Assembly (NCBI RefSeq): GCF_023973825.1 | Contig: NC_090125.1 | Coordinates: 2,378,928 to 2,442,927 of the forward strand | From: Plasmodium brasilianum | Taxonomy: Eukaryota; Apicomplexa; Aconoidasida; Haemosporida; Plasmodiidae | DNA: 64,000 nucleotides | Direction of reading: 5' to 3' | Shown here: one piece after another, positions 52,912 to 64,000 of the stretch | Layout of the letters: each line of letters begins with the position of its first letter | Position numbering within the stretch: the first letter of the stretch is position 1 | Position numbers and translations under genes: made by a program | Notes under the pieces: generated by a model | What the model was told of the DNA's origin: nothing | What the model saw: the letters and a program-made list of their open reading frames with translations, nothing else | The model's database searches: none

Positions 52912-55626
52912 TCACAAATAATGTACAATGCTTTCTATGTCAAGTTTATCAGAGATGATGGAAGCAGAGGTGGATGTAGAAGCAGAGGAGGATGTAGAAG
53001 CAGAGGAGGATGTAGAAGCAGAGGAGGATGTAGAAGCAGAGGAGGATGTGGAAACTGCATTCCCAGTGTCCGCACCACCTACGTACATGAAGTTTTTTAA
53101 ACCCTCTAGTTGAGCATTTTCACCCTGCAAAGTAATGTTTTTTATTTCTTGCCTTCTATTTGGATATAATCTATCCAAATCTTCGATTAACTTTTTCTTT
53201 TTTTTTAAAACCTTAGCTGTTCTGCCTCTATACGATTTATATTTAAATACATCTACCTGTGTATGTTTAACTGCATCATTAATCATTGATGGTCTCCTAT
53301 AAATTTTGATATTTTTTGGAGCGAATATTTCAAGTATCTTTACTCCTCTTCCAGTTACTGAAAACCAACATAGATCTGAAATAACAATGTCATCTAGACT
53401 TTCAAAATCTTTTCCATAAACCTTAACTGTATGTTTAACAAATGGTTTTAATAAATCAAAATCTGCATTTATATGAGGCGGATAAAGAAAAGAGCATTTT
53501 TTTTTTTCTAAAAAATTTTCAACTTTTGCTGTCTTACACATGTGGATAGTAACTCTATTTGACATATAAAATGTTAACAAGGCAAAATTACCATAAATTA
53601 AATTGACATAACATAAAGAACCTATAATTACCGACGAATCATCTTTTAACTTGTATGTAAATGGTTGAATGAGTTTGTTTATACTTATACTATTAAGATC
53701 AATATCTCTATATAAGATAGAGGAATACTGATATTTGGTGGGTATACCAACTGTGTCAATAATATTTATATTTTTTTTTAATCGAAATACATTATAATTT
53801 AAGGTTGTATATGGAATATTTGAAGTTGTAACCCCACCTTTCTTTCTTTTGTTGTATATATCTCCTATATGCTTATAATTAATATATTTAAGAAAGGAAT
53901 TAATGAAAGAAGACTTACCAACATTTACACATCCTACTATATATATATCTGTACCTTTTTCCAAATCAACATAGTATTTCATGCGTTCTTCTAACATGTC
54001 AAAATTATAAAATTTTAATGCTGATATAAATATTAAATCATTTATATGTGAATTTTTTATTTGTCTTACTAAATTACGGAACCATATTTTAACTATTTCT
54101 AGATTCGTTGACTTCGGTAAACAATCTACTTTATTTACTAGCCAAATGATATTTATATCTTTATTTTTGCAACCTATATAAAGTTCTGGGAGTATAGTAT
54201 TTTCAATATTCGTTATATCAATTAAATATAAGACTAAAGATTTTCTTTTCATTTTTTTAATTAAATTGTTCATAATATGATTTCGATCTCCTTCCACATA
54301 TTTGGCTGTGCTCACTTCCATCTTTTCGACTTCTAATTTTTTCATATCATTTCTTTTTTTCAGTATGTCCTTTTTTTCATAAATGTTGATGCTTCTTTTG
54401 TCGATATTGTACGAGACGTCCTGATAGTACTCCCCCTCTCCAGGGGCTACTTCAGAGGCTATATCAACTGCTATATCAGCAGCTATACCAGCAGATGCAC
54501 CAGCGGTTACGCTTGATATCATATTTGCTGCTACTCTTGCTTCTTTCTCGTTGCCGATTTTTTCCTGCATGATTCCTTCACTTATGCCTTCCGTTTTCCT
54601 GCATTTTATGTTCAAAATATGATTACCTTTTTTGCGCATTTCCGTATTAGTAAAATCAATTTCATTTGTACAATTCAGCCTATCCTCATTTTCAAAACTT
54701 ATTGAAGCTATATCTTTACATTGTTTATATTGTTGTTTCTGCTTTTTTTTCTTAAAATGATTATCAAAAGATTTTATCATTTTCCTTTTAATAAAAGATA
54801 AATTTTTTATATTATTTGCAAGTATTTGCACAAGTGCGCCCTTGTTCTGAGCTTTGTCTTCCTCCTTTTTGCATATTTTGCCATCATTTAGTGTGTTAAC
54901 AGGATTACCATTTGGGATTTTAAGCCTTTTTTCATTATATTCTTCTGCATTGTTATCTTCTCTTTCTAATATGCTAGCTGATTTTATGCTATGTACACTA
55001 TGTTGGTCTTGCAATTTATTGAAGCTATGTAAACCATTTATACAATGTGTATTATTTATGTCAACTATATTATGTTTGTTATATGTGTTACCTTTATTTT
55101 CTTTATCCTTGTTATTAACTTTTTTTTCTTCCCAGTTCTTCATATGATCCTGCAGTTGCTTCCTACATTTTATAATATTTTCGATTCTGTTAATATCTAC
55201 CTCACATTTTGTATCGGCACATTTGTAATGTTGTAACCTATAGCATCTTTTGCACAAAATAATTTTGGTTTTTACTTTAAAATTATAAAAATTATTTACA
55301 TCAACTTTTATACCATCTGGTACAGAACTCACTTCTTCACCTTTTACTTTTGTGTAAAATTTTAATCTTCCATTACTATATTTTTCATAAACATTAAAAG
55401 GAACAAAACCTGTTTTCCTCTCATTCGTTGATTGTAGGAATTCTCCACATCCGACACAGCTGAGTTTTCTCAATGGATTAACGTAAAAATAGTCCTCTTC
55501 TATTTTTAAATTATTACACGCTTTGCTACTAAAGGGAAAAACCCTTACACTCCTTTCATGACAAAAAGGACTTACTATTTGATATATATTTTTATGGAAC
55601 AGATTCTGGTGCAATATTTTGAACAT
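52912..55626 (-). CDS. YqeH/NOA1-type circularly permuted GTPase, organellar ribosome assembly
   Basis: 904 residues, one exon. There is a basic leader (MFKILHQNLFHKNIYQIVSP) that may target an organelle. A zinc finger follows: CVGCGEFLQS (57-66) pairs with CKRCYRLQHY (125-134), as in YqeH. The GTPase motifs come in permuted order: G4 NKVD (498-501), G5 SAL (535-537), G1 GCVNVGKSS (565-573), switch Thr in GGVTTSNIPYTTLN, and G3 DTVGIP (624-629). A C-terminal domain follows. YqeH-family GTPases assist small-subunit assembly in bacteria, mitochondria and plastids; which organelle is used here cannot be read from sequence. Unusual is a low-complexity insert of about 300 residues (about 160-450) between the zinc finger and the GTPase domain, including an Ala/Ile-rich patch, and a Ser/Ala/Thr repeat near the C-terminus. 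Confidence 0.93.
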   Translation of the reverse strand: MFKILHQNLFHKNIYQIVSPFCHERSVRVFPFSSKACNNLKIEEDYFYVNPLRKLSCVGCGEFLQSTNERKTGFVPFNVYEKYSNGRLKFYTKVKGEEVSSVPDGIKVDVNNFYNFKVKTKIILCKRCYRLQHYKCADTKCEVDINRIENIIKCRKQLQDHMKNWEEKKVNNKDKENKGNTYNKHNIVDINNTHCINGLHSFNKLQDQHSVHSIKSASILEREDNNAEEYNEKRLKIPNGNPVNTLNDGKICKKEEDKAQNKGALVQILANNIKNLSFIKRKMIKSFDNHFKKKKQKQQYKQCKDIASISFENEDRLNCTNEIDFTNTEMRKKGNHILNIKCRKTEGISEGIMQEKIGNEKEARVAANMISSVTAGASAGIAADIAVDIASEVAPGEGEYYQDVSYNIDKRSINIYEKKDILKKRNDMKKLEVEKMEVSTAKYVEGDRNHIMNNLIKKMKRKSLVLYLIDITNIENTILPELYIGCKNKDINIIWLVNKVDCLPKSTNLEIVKIWFRNLVRQIKNSHINDLIFISALKFYNFDMLEERMKYYVDLEKGTDIYIVGCVNVGKSSFINSFLKYINYKHIGDIYNKRKKGGVTTSNIPYTTLNYNVFRLKKNINIIDTVGIPTKYQYSSILYRDIDLNSISINKLIQPFTYKLKDDSSVIIGSLCYVNLIYGNFALLTFYMSNRVTIHMCKTAKVENFLEKKKCSFLYPPHINADFDLLKPFVKHTVKVYGKDFESLDDIVISDLCWFSVTGRGVKILEIFAPKNIKIYRRPSMINDAVKHTQVDVFKYKSYRGRTAKVLKKKKKLIEDLDRLYPNRRQEIKNITLQGENAQLEGLKNFMYVGGADTGNAVSTSSSASTSSSASTSSSASTSSSASTSTSASIISDKLDIESIVHYL
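52962..53052 (-). repeat. 18-bp coding repeat (STSSSA)
   Basis: About five copies of GATGTAGAAGCAGAGGAG on the plus strand, encoding STSSSA on the minus strand at the C-terminus of the permuted GTPase. The opposite strand is also open (EEDVEA repeat) but is a shadow. Confidence 0.9.
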
Positions 55627-56196
55627 TTAGGAGAAAAGGTTATAACATAATGTATTAACGCATTTATAAGTGTGTACAGATAAATGTTTATGCAGGAAGA
55701 GACTGAGCTACTTAAAAGCTGATGCTTCCCTTTCGTCTGTGTTTCCGTATACTCACCTTCTGCATACAAGTATATATGTGTAAGGACATATTTACATATA
55801 TGTTCGTATGGGTATGGGTATTATTACGTTTATGCTGATGTGCATATATATATCTACGAGATAAAATTTTTTGCTTACAATTTTTGCGCGACCATTTCAT
55901 TTGCTCACATTTCACCTTCCAAACACAGCGGTATATTGGTACATATCTACAGTTTTAATAAAAAAGCTTATCTATCTAACGGCTTAGCGCAAACACATGA
56001 AAAGTTATAGTGGGAATTATGTTGTTGTAAATCAAGAGGAATGGCAAAAATAGTACATATTTTATGAAATTTGACACGTAATACTATACGAGTATTTAAT
56101 ATGAAAAAATTCAAGCTTAATGTGAGCAATAATGCCTCTTTTACCTCTTTTTTCAAAAAAAAAAAAAAAAAAAATATGCATTTTTGTATACATATA

Positions 56197-56239
<43 letters not shown>

Positions 56240-57214
56240 ACACGTTCCTCAACGTTTACGCCAAATGGCTGGGAATGTATACATTGCCAAAATGAGCAGA
56301 TGTTTTTGTGGAAAAAATGATATTTTGTAACGTTTACGTGGTTACTCCTTTTCTCGCACAATTCGAGCGGTAATAAAATTACTACTCCATTGTTTCATCC
56401 AAAATATAGGCTTAAATTTTGAAAGGCTCACACTGATGTATGTGTTTCATAAAATTAAATATGCATATTTATGTACACAAATATATATATATATATATAT
56501 ATATACGTATGTACATACATACAAGCATACTAGCATAATGACAACACAAGCACAATAGAGCTTAGTTCATTTTGGAAAGTCCTTAATTTTATTAAAATGG
56601 GTAAACTCATAATTTTAATTCAGTTTTTTTAAGCAACAAAAATGTGTACTAACACAATGAAAGGGCATATAATTTTAAAGCAATTTTTTGGTATACATAA
56701 TGCGTAAAAAGATGAGAGAACGAATGAAAGGACGGAATACAGGAAAAAAAAAAAAAAATTACATATAGAGTCTATATAATTTTTTTTGTTTTCCTTCTTC
56801 TTTCTTTTTCCTTCATTTCGATTTATTATAAGAATATATATAAATGCTTTGATATAATGACAAACAAAAAAGGGAAATTTTAAAAATAGTGCAGATTATA
56901 TCAAATAAAGAGATGAAAGATCTAGCTATATAAGTATGCACATACATAGGAAGAAAAAGCAAGTATATATGTATACGTACACATTACATATATGTACATA
57001 ATGTATATGTACATTATATATTTGCACAATGTATATGTACACAGTGCAGATGTACACATAATACACGTACACACCATGTATGCAAACATGATATGGGCAT
57101 GTATTATGTATGTATGTATGTATATACTGTATATATATGGGGGTCCATCCTCTCGCTCCAATTTGTTATGCCCCCTGCCCCATGTGCGCTAACTTCCGTA
57201 GCCCCTGGAAGAAA
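55627..57214. other. intergenic region between the GTPase and DBP5 genes
   Basis: 5' flank of the GTPase gene and 3' flank of DBP5. It contains (TA)n at 56205-56238 and 56479-56505 and ATGTACA-type repeats at about 56980-57130. No gene is supported. Confidence 0.6.
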
Positions 57215-59689
57215 TTAAGTTTTAATTTTCGTCAAGGATGTTATCATGAGCTCTGAATCAAATTCCAAATCAGATATGATACACTTATAAAACTGTTCAA
57301 TTTGACGAATATGCGTCATTTGATTTTTACTAATAAAATTTATGGCCATACCCTTTGTTCCAAATCTTCCTGTTCTACCAATTCGGTGAATGTAGGTTTC
57401 CATATTTACTCTTTGGTTAGATAAAGGATTTGAATTTTCTTCTATTCTTCCCTGATAAATATATGGTAAATCAAAATTAATAACTAAACTTATGGAAGGC
57501 ACATCAATACCTCTTGATAATAAATCTGTACAGATTAAAACTTTGGAAATTCCTTTTTTAAAATCAGACATTAATGTATCTCTTGTCTTTGGATCCATTC
57601 CTAATACATTAGCTTTTTGTACTTGGTTTTTTGTAAATCGACTAATTATACTATCAGCACAAATTAAAGTAACGTTATGATTATTATCTGTCATAAACTG
57701 ATATAAATTATAAGCTGCTTTTTTTGAATTAACAAAAATAACACACTGAGATATGGTCATAGAACAGTATAATTCTGACAAATAATAATATTTCTGTTCA
57801 TCATTTTCAGTAATTAAATAATATTGCTTAACACATTTTAATGTTAAATCTTCTTGTCTTACACTTATTTTAGTAGCTCTAGGAGCAAATTGGTCCGCAA
57901 ATAAACGAACATCTTTATTATATGTAGCTGAGAATAAAAGGATTTGAGTATGTTTTGGTAAAAATCTTTTGATACTTTCTACTTGTGATGACATATTATT
58001 TTTAATATCAATTAAATCATCTGCTTCATCCAAAACAAATATTTTTATATTTGTTGTATCAATATATTTTCTTTTTAAAAAGTCTAATGTTTTTCCAGGA
58101 GTACCTACATATATTTGAAAACCACTTGCCTTATTATATCTTTCACATAATGGAACAGCTAAGAAAACTTTTACATTCAAATATTTCGTGAAATTACCAA
58201 CAACATCATAATTCTGTTGTGATAATTCTCTGGTTGGACATATACAAACTGCTTGTAGACATGATAACGTTCTATTAATTTTCGATAACATAGCAATAAC
58301 AAATGTGAGGGTTTTTCCAGATCCGTTTTGTGATTGAGCTATTAAATTTTTGTTACTATTTAAAATAATTGGCAAAGCATATGCTTGAATTTTTGACGGG
58401 CCAAAAAATTTTAAGTAGGTTAATATTTGTATTAATTCATTGTCTATCTTTAGTTCCTCCCATGTGTTTTTCGAATGATACAGTTTAAAATCCCCCGAGT
58501 CGTTGTTGTCACCTCCACTGTTATTATTACTATTATAAATACTACTATTATTATTATTACTGTTATAATTATTACTATAATTATTACTATTATTATTATT
58601 ATTACTATAATTATTACTATTATTATTATTATTACTATAATTATTACTATTATTATTACTACTACTACTTATGTTGTTCAAACTTCCTATACCTAATGGG
58701 TCACTTTTCTTCTTGTCATTATTTATTATGTTCATATTTTCTATTAACGATATGGCCTCCTCCTCCATTGGTTCCTTTTCCTCTACATTTTCAATTTCAT
58801 AGTCATCATTATCTTCCACCAGTTCACTGTGTTTTTTTTTTACTGCTCTATTATTTTCAATACTTTCTAAGTTTGTATCATTAGCTTTACTATCAAGAGC
58901 AGTTACAGAGGAAGACGCATTTTCACTTAATTTATTTGAGCTAAAGTAGCCAAAACCAAACTTACTACTATTTTTATCCTTTTCATCTTCACCAATATTG
59001 CTAGTTATGTTTGACTGATTTTCCTTTGTAGAATTTGCTGTAATATTTTCCCCAACTGAAACATGTACATCATTTGATTTGATCTTTTCGTTTTTTGTTT
59101 TATTCTTCTTTTCATCATCCTTGTCTTTTTTCCTACTAAATATATAATATAGTTTGCTACCCCCCCTCTCCCCTTCACTTTTTTTGCTTTTTTCTTTTTC
59201 TTCTCCCATTCCTTTATTTTCTTTGGTTACTTGGATGTTATCCTTTTTTTCACTCGTCGCACTTCCATCACATGATAATTTATTTTCTTCATTTCCCCCT
59301 CCTCCCTCTTTCTCTTCTTGTTGTTCTTTTTTTATGTATGCACCTAGATTTGGGGCACTTGTAGGCAAATTATTTTTTCCTTGTCCGTTCATCACATTTA
59401 GCATCGTTTGTAGGACCTTTGGGTCATCCTTATTTTTTTGCAGGTAGCTTAAAAGCATATTCATAACACTATCATCACCTTTCCCTTCTTTCTGTTCTTT
59501 CTTCTGCTCCTCCTTCTGCCCTTCCTTTTTAATTTCATCCTTTGCATTTTCTGCATCCCCATTGACATCATCTGCACTTGTTTCCTTTTTTTTGTCCATC
59601 ATTTCTTTTAATTCGTTGTCTTTTGCACTATCATTCTTTTTCTCAATTTCCTTCTTATTAGTATTGACAGTTTCTTCTTTTAAATTCAT
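57215..59689 (-). CDS. DBP5: DEAD-box RNA helicase DBP5/DDX19
   Basis: An ATP-dependent RNA helicase that remodels mRNPs at the nuclear pore during export. 824 residues, one exon from an ATG at 59689. The core (about 408-824) has every motif: Q-motif region WEELKIDNELIQ with GPSKIQAYALP; I AQSQNGSGKT (451-460); Ia PTRELS (485-490); Ib TPGK (530-533); II DEAD (554-557); III SAT (588-590); V CTDLLSRGIDVP (720-731); VI HRIGRTGR (768-775). The DBP5 signature, a longer loop between INFDLP and ETYIHR (YIYQGRIEENSNPLSNQRVN), is present. The N-terminal 400 residues are Lys/Glu-rich and then Asn-rich, against about 100 in human DDX19. Segment IV also has an insert (ISRFTKNQVQKANVLG). The Asn repeats are encoded at 58500-58690. 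Confidence 0.95.
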   Translation of the reverse strand: MNLKEETVNTNKKEIEKKNDSAKDNELKEMMDKKKETSADDVNGDAENAKDEIKKEGQKEEQKKEQKEGKGDDSVMNMLLSYLQKNKDDPKVLQTMLNVMNGQGKNNLPTSAPNLGAYIKKEQQEEKEGGGGNEENKLSCDGSATSEKKDNIQVTKENKGMGEEKEKSKKSEGERGGSKLYYIFSRKKDKDDEKKNKTKNEKIKSNDVHVSVGENITANSTKENQSNITSNIGEDEKDKNSSKFGFGYFSSNKLSENASSSVTALDSKANDTNLESIENNRAVKKKHSELVEDNDDYEIENVEEKEPMEEEAISLIENMNIINNDKKKSDPLGIGSLNNISSSSNNNSNNYSNNNNNSNNYSNNNNNSNNYSNNYNSNNNNSSIYNSNNNSGGDNNDSGDFKLYHSKNTWEELKIDNELIQILTYLKFFGPSKIQAYALPIILNSNKNLIAQSQNGSGKTLTFVIAMLSKINRTLSCLQAVCICPTRELSQQNYDVVGNFTKYLNVKVFLAVPLCERYNKASGFQIYVGTPGKTLDFLKRKYIDTTNIKIFVLDEADDLIDIKNNMSSQVESIKRFLPKHTQILLFSATYNKDVRLFADQFAPRATKISVRQEDLTLKCVKQYYLITENDEQKYYYLSELYCSMTISQCVIFVNSKKAAYNLYQFMTDNNHNVTLICADSIISRFTKNQVQKANVLGMDPKTRDTLMSDFKKGISKVLICTDLLSRGIDVPSISLVINFDLPYIYQGRIEENSNPLSNQRVNMETYIHRIGRTGRFGTKGMAINFISKNQMTHIRQIEQFYKCIISDLEFDSELMITSLTKIKT
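58500..58690 (-). repeat. Asn/Ser/Tyr coding repeat in DBP5
   Basis: Tandem AATAAT/AGTAATTAT-type codons, including two nearly perfect 33-bp blocks, encode the NNNNSNNYS repeat just upstream of the DBP5 helicase core. Confidence 0.85.
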
Positions 59690-60074
59690 CTTGTCAGAAA
59701 ATGGTGAAAAAACGTATAAAAATATTTTTTTCCCCTTAAAAATGATATATATTTTTTAACAATTCGCTTTTTTTTAAAGGATTAAAATTTTGTTGTTGCA
59801 TTTACGAGTGCGAGTGAGGAAAAAAAGTACAAACTTAAAATTCGCTTACTTTGATATACGTTCTTATGTTGGTATATTTGTACGTATAACGTATAATATA
59901 TAATTATAGCTCCCCTGAATGCTTATTTTGTTTCATTGGGTTAGCATTTATGTAACTCTATCGTAAAGATTCTGTGTATTATACTATTTTTTTGTATTAT
60001 CCGCTTCCTATACATTTAATCTATTCATAATGTACACTCATGCATCTCTTTTATTGCATATGTAATATATACGT

Positions 60075-60115
<41 letters not shown>

Positions 60116-61962
60116 TACTTATATAAATGTATATAAACATACCATATAAGTAGAGTACATAGTAAGGCCACTTTTTACCCTTTGGTATTATATACTACGT
60201 TTACCATAATAACAATGTCATATTTTTTATTTAAAATAAAGTTTCTTTAAAAACTGTAGTTCGCACTTCTTCAACTTATTCTTTATTTGTACAAAGTCAT
60301 TATTTTAAAAAAAAAACATTAAATTTTTTAAATGAAAAAAAAAAAAAAAAAAAAAAAATATCTTTAAAATGAGGAATTACTTGTAATGCTAAATTTTATG
60401 TAAATAAATTGTAGATTATTTTACTTGTATTTTAATATAATATATAAAACTGTTTTATCTGCTTCTCAAAAAAAATATAATTATATATTTTTTTTTTTTT
60501 TGCATTCATAAAACTTGGATTTATTTTAAAATAAAAGTTTCTTATTTTTCCCATTTAAAAAGAGGGGCTACGTTTTTTCCGTTTATTTTCATTTTATTAT
60601 TATTATTTTTTTCTTTTTAATTTTTAATTTTTAATTTTTTCGTTATATATATTTTTTATTTTATTTTATTCTTTTTTTACGAAATATCCGAAACCGGTTA
60701 TATTTTCATATTTGAACGTATAAAACTTGGTAAATAAGCATAAAAAATAAAACTGAAAAAAAGGAAAAGCGACCCCATTTTATCTGTAAACAGAATATTT
60801 GTGATTTAGGAATTATTATCATTGTACCCTGTGAAAAGTGTGAAAGGATATGGATCAGTAATCGTTTTTTGGTGGACAATCTCATGTATACTCTTTATTA
60901 TATATGTATTATTTTTTTATAATATCATATTTTCATTTTGATATTCCCCAAAACAGAGAAAACGTAGCAAGGTTAAAAAGAATTTCATAAGATATAACGA
61001 ATATAAAAAAAATGTAATCATAATAAACAATGTTCCATCGCTTCCTTTTTATTATATGTAATATATGAAATGTTACGTTCACAACATGAATGTTTAAAGG
61101 CCTATCTTCATTTCTGTTTACGGCCTTAATGGTAGTGAAGCTTTTTTTTTTCTTTTTTCTATATATAAAAAAAATGGAACATTAATAAGTTTTGGAAAAT
61201 CAAAATAGTTATTCTATTGTTTTTATAAGCAAAGGGAGCTGTTTTTTATACACCTTCCCAAAATGTGAACAGAAGAAAAAAAAAATAACAACTTGAACGA
61301 ATTACACACATATATAAATATTTATATACATAGGTACACACGTGCGTATGGACATATATACTTGCAGTGCTTTAAACTGAACAAGTTAGCAGTATCGAAT
61401 TTTTATTAAAAGGTCCTCAGTAAAATTGTCCCATCAATTGAAGAACTTCGGTCAATTTCATAAAAAAGGTCATATAGATTGTAGTGATCATAATTATTAA
61501 TTTTTAAACAAGCATGATCAGAATAAAAAAAAAAAACACGAAATTAATGTAAGAATGTGCATTATATATAATGTGTAGCGGCATAATTGGTTTTCTTTAA
61601 AATAAAAGGAAATTTTTAATATACAAAAATATATGTATTTCTTTTTTCTTTTTTGAATATATAAAATAAATGTAATATAAAAACAAATACAGTAATATAT
61701 AATATAAAATGTTAAAGAGTACACAAATTTTATTATTTATTTGTCGACTACTTAAGTAAATTTTGTAATGCTCCAAAAGAGTAGAATGTTAATTCATTAT
61801 ATTAATAAAAGTGCGATGCTCATAAAAATGAAGTGATGAATTAATAGATTGATAAATTGTTAAATGCGGCTCTAATAACCCCCCACAAACATAATAACAT
61901 ATACACACACATGCAGTTACATGCACAACCCAGGCAAAGGCATACCTCATTAATCTGCTTAA
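59690..61962. other. 5' flank of DBP5 and 3' flank of the TVP23-like gene
   Basis: 2.3 kb. It has (AT)n at 60079-60110, A-tracts (60336-60358), TTTTATTTTAT stretches at about 60590-60680, and AT-rich spacer. No open frame has gene-like composition. Confidence 0.55.
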
Positions 61963-63167
61963 CTAAGTGCTAAACAATTTTTTATATATAAGATTTAAAT
62001 TTATATTGTTTAAAACATTTCCAACAATTTTGTGTTGCTCTTTAGAACATTTCCAGAAATTATACAAATTACAAAATGACAAAAATACACATAAAAAACA
62101 TAACATGAACCAACAAATTTGAAATGACATTAACATTTGGATAGCCTGCATTAACCATATGGAAAAGTTTATATACAGTGCATACCAAAATACCTTTTTA
62201 TTTACACTATTTAATAAGCTTTCTTCAGATGTTTGAAAAACAATTTTGTTTGAATAGTCTTCGTTAGAATCTATCCACCAAATCATTTTCACTAAAAATC
62301 TTAAAAAAAAAAAAAAAAGCATGCGCATATTGCAGATGTTGAGCATTCTTACATATATACATAAATATAAGGCGAATTACGCACAGTCCACGCAATCTAA
62401 TATGTAAAATACTGGCATAATTAATCCTAATTAGGTGTAAAAAAAAAGAAAAAAAGAAAAAAAGGAATATGATGGACTATACATTAATACTACACATGTG
62501 GACGTAGATATATATATATATATTTATATATGCGAATATATGTACATATATGTACCCCATACCTCCCAGTTATATTCTTAACCAAATAGAAATCTAACGA
62601 AACCAAAAAAAGAGTAATTGCAAATGTTATAATAAAATCATTTTCTTTTGATTTTTCACTTCTAAATATGTAAGGCCCTATAAAATAGCTATAAAAGGAA
62701 AAAATCGTTTTTTCTTTTTTTTTAACTCTCAAAGTAAATTAGTATGTAGTATTAAAATAATGGAGGCGTTTCACTTTTTGTACATATAGTAAATGTGAAC
62801 TAAGAGACCAAGCCAGTGCTCATACGAGCAATGCACATAATGGTATACTTATATATATATATATAAGTATATCATGTATGTTTATATATACAGTCACGGC
62901 ACAGAGTCTAAACATAACCATATACATTTACACACTTAAGCATTACAGTAATACTGAAAGGATTTTAAAAGAAACATGTGCGATACATATATAGGGGTGC
63001 TTCGTATTATGAAGAAAGTCATTAAAATAATTCATCATGTCATTTTTATTAAATGCATTAGGATCGAAATTAAAATAATTCTTAGTGTTCATTGAATTTT
63101 GTGCATTGCTGGGAAATTTTGAATCGTTCGTTTCATTAATTTCACTTTCAAAGGGGCTTCTGCTCAT
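61963..63167 (-). CDS. TVP23-like Golgi membrane protein, three exons
   Basis: Exons in transcript order are 63167-62947, 62688-62563 and 62299-61963. They join in frame to 227 residues, close to the 205 of human TVP23B. TVP23/FAM18 proteins are four-TM proteins of late Golgi vesicles. Landmarks match the family: KHPYICIAHVSFKI (like KHPxxxFFHLxFR), DFYLVKNITGRFLVKMIWW (like DFWxVKNVTGRxxVGLRWW), NKIVFQTSEES, VFWYALY, then NLYNFWKCSK. Membrane spans are at about 61-82, 90-111, 151-172 and 175-195. An N-terminal 50-residue Asn/Ser-rich cytosolic tail is present. Splice sites: GTAATG..TATAG and GTATGG..TTAAG, both at phase 2. The second acceptor (TTAAG at 62300) follows a pure T-tract. Confidence 0.92.
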
Positions 63168-64000
63168 TTTCGTAAATTCTGTGAATTTATGCGCTTAAAA
63201 AATTTCAGTCACTACGTACTCGCATATATATATACATATATATATATATATAAACAAAATATGTATGCCCAATAATACATTAATGAAATGAAGAATTTTC
63301 AAATAAAAAGTCGAAAAAAAAATTATGGAAAAAAGGATACTCCTTTTCAATTAATATTTTCCGCTATTCGGAAACTCATTTTTCCCTCAAAAAGAATACA
63401 TTAAAAACGTTTACTTCAGCTCTTTTTACTTTCGCTTTACTTTCACTTTTTTTTTTTACCTGTAGTCCTTTACGCTATTTCAGTAAAACTTTTGTATTTT
63501 TTTTGTGTCAACGTAAAAAACTAAATTAATTTTTTGCAAAGAGCAAAATTTGCAAAAATTAGTTTGGATAATTTGTTTATATATACGATATTACTATTAA
63601 TGTATGAAAGATGGAGACTGTACTATAAATTATTCTTGAAACTTCAATTTTAAGGTGTCATATGTACAACACGTCGTAATTGTAATACGTTTAATTTTAC
63701 TTTTAAAAATTTAAAGAATATATATGTGCTCGTGCCTTAGCACAAAAAAAAAAAAAAAAATATATGTACATGTACAACATACCCCCGTTTTAAAAATATC
63801 TCAAATACGAATTAAAATTTTTTCATATTGTTTTTTCTTAAAATAAACCTAAAATTGAAAATATATATACTTTTTATTAATTTTTTATAGTCTATAATAA
63901 TGCAGAGAAAAAAAAAAAAATAAATTAAGCTGAATGTTACATAATAATAGGAGATAAAATAAACAAAAAGCATATTTTTAAGGTATTATAAAATGTATAC
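63168..64000. other. 5' flank of the TVP23-like gene to the window end
   Basis: AT-rich sequence with (TA)n near 63222-63250 and A-tracts near 63745-63760. It is expected to hold the TVP23-like promoter. No gene could be seen up to the window edge. Confidence 0.55.

Overview
The window is nuclear DNA of a malaria parasite (genus Plasmodium). It is extremely AT-rich, with long poly(dA:dT) tracts and (AT)n microsatellites between genes. Introns are short and AT-rich with GT..AG ends, Asn/Lys-rich low-complexity inserts interrupt otherwise conserved proteins, and several products are plasmodial or apicomplexan in character (FYVE/coiled-coil protein with a CaaX tail, Asn-rich tepsin and DBP5 homologues). 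From memory and unchecked, the order UCHL3 - ribosomal L29 - FCP - ... - DBP5 matches a segment of P. falciparum chromosome 14. The species cannot be named from sequence alone.

Layout, left to right: a large low-complexity protein of unknown function (-, 1642-6477); a 3.8 kb gap with a 16-bp minisatellite and a small cysteine-containing ORF; UCHL3-type ubiquitin hydrolase in nine exons (-); ribosomal protein L29 in three exons (+, divergent from UCHL3); an unrecognised 296-residue protein (+); a kelch-BTB protein (-); the FYVE/coiled-coil protein FCP (-); an unresolved coding-like stretch (-, about 23.05-24.5 kb); a four-TM protein (+); a probable small spliced gene (-, about 27.3-27.9 kb); Bax inhibitor-1 in four exons (+); NAD(P)H-hydrate epimerase in eight exons (+); a tepsin-like ENTH/VHS protein (-); a large helical protein with a frame break in a 21-base homopolymer (-); a membrane-anchored thioredoxin-fold-like protein (+); an OPA3-like protein (-); an RBBP4/MSI1-like WD40 protein (+); a small basic ORF (+); a YqeH/NOA1-type circularly permuted GTPase (-); DBP5/DDX19 RNA helicase (-); and a TVP23-like Golgi membrane protein in three exons (-).

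The genes are mostly housekeeping: ubiquitin/NEDD8 processing, translation, mRNA export, organelle ribosome assembly, metabolite repair, and a set of endomembrane trafficking factors (FCP, tepsin-like, TVP23-like). There are no operons. Genes are monocistronic and 0.6-3.8 kb apart. No tRNA, rRNA, CRISPR, insertion sequence or viral element was found. The most useful leads are the homopolymer frame break, the two unresolved spliced loci, and a family of minisatellites sharing a 15-bp core at separate sites.
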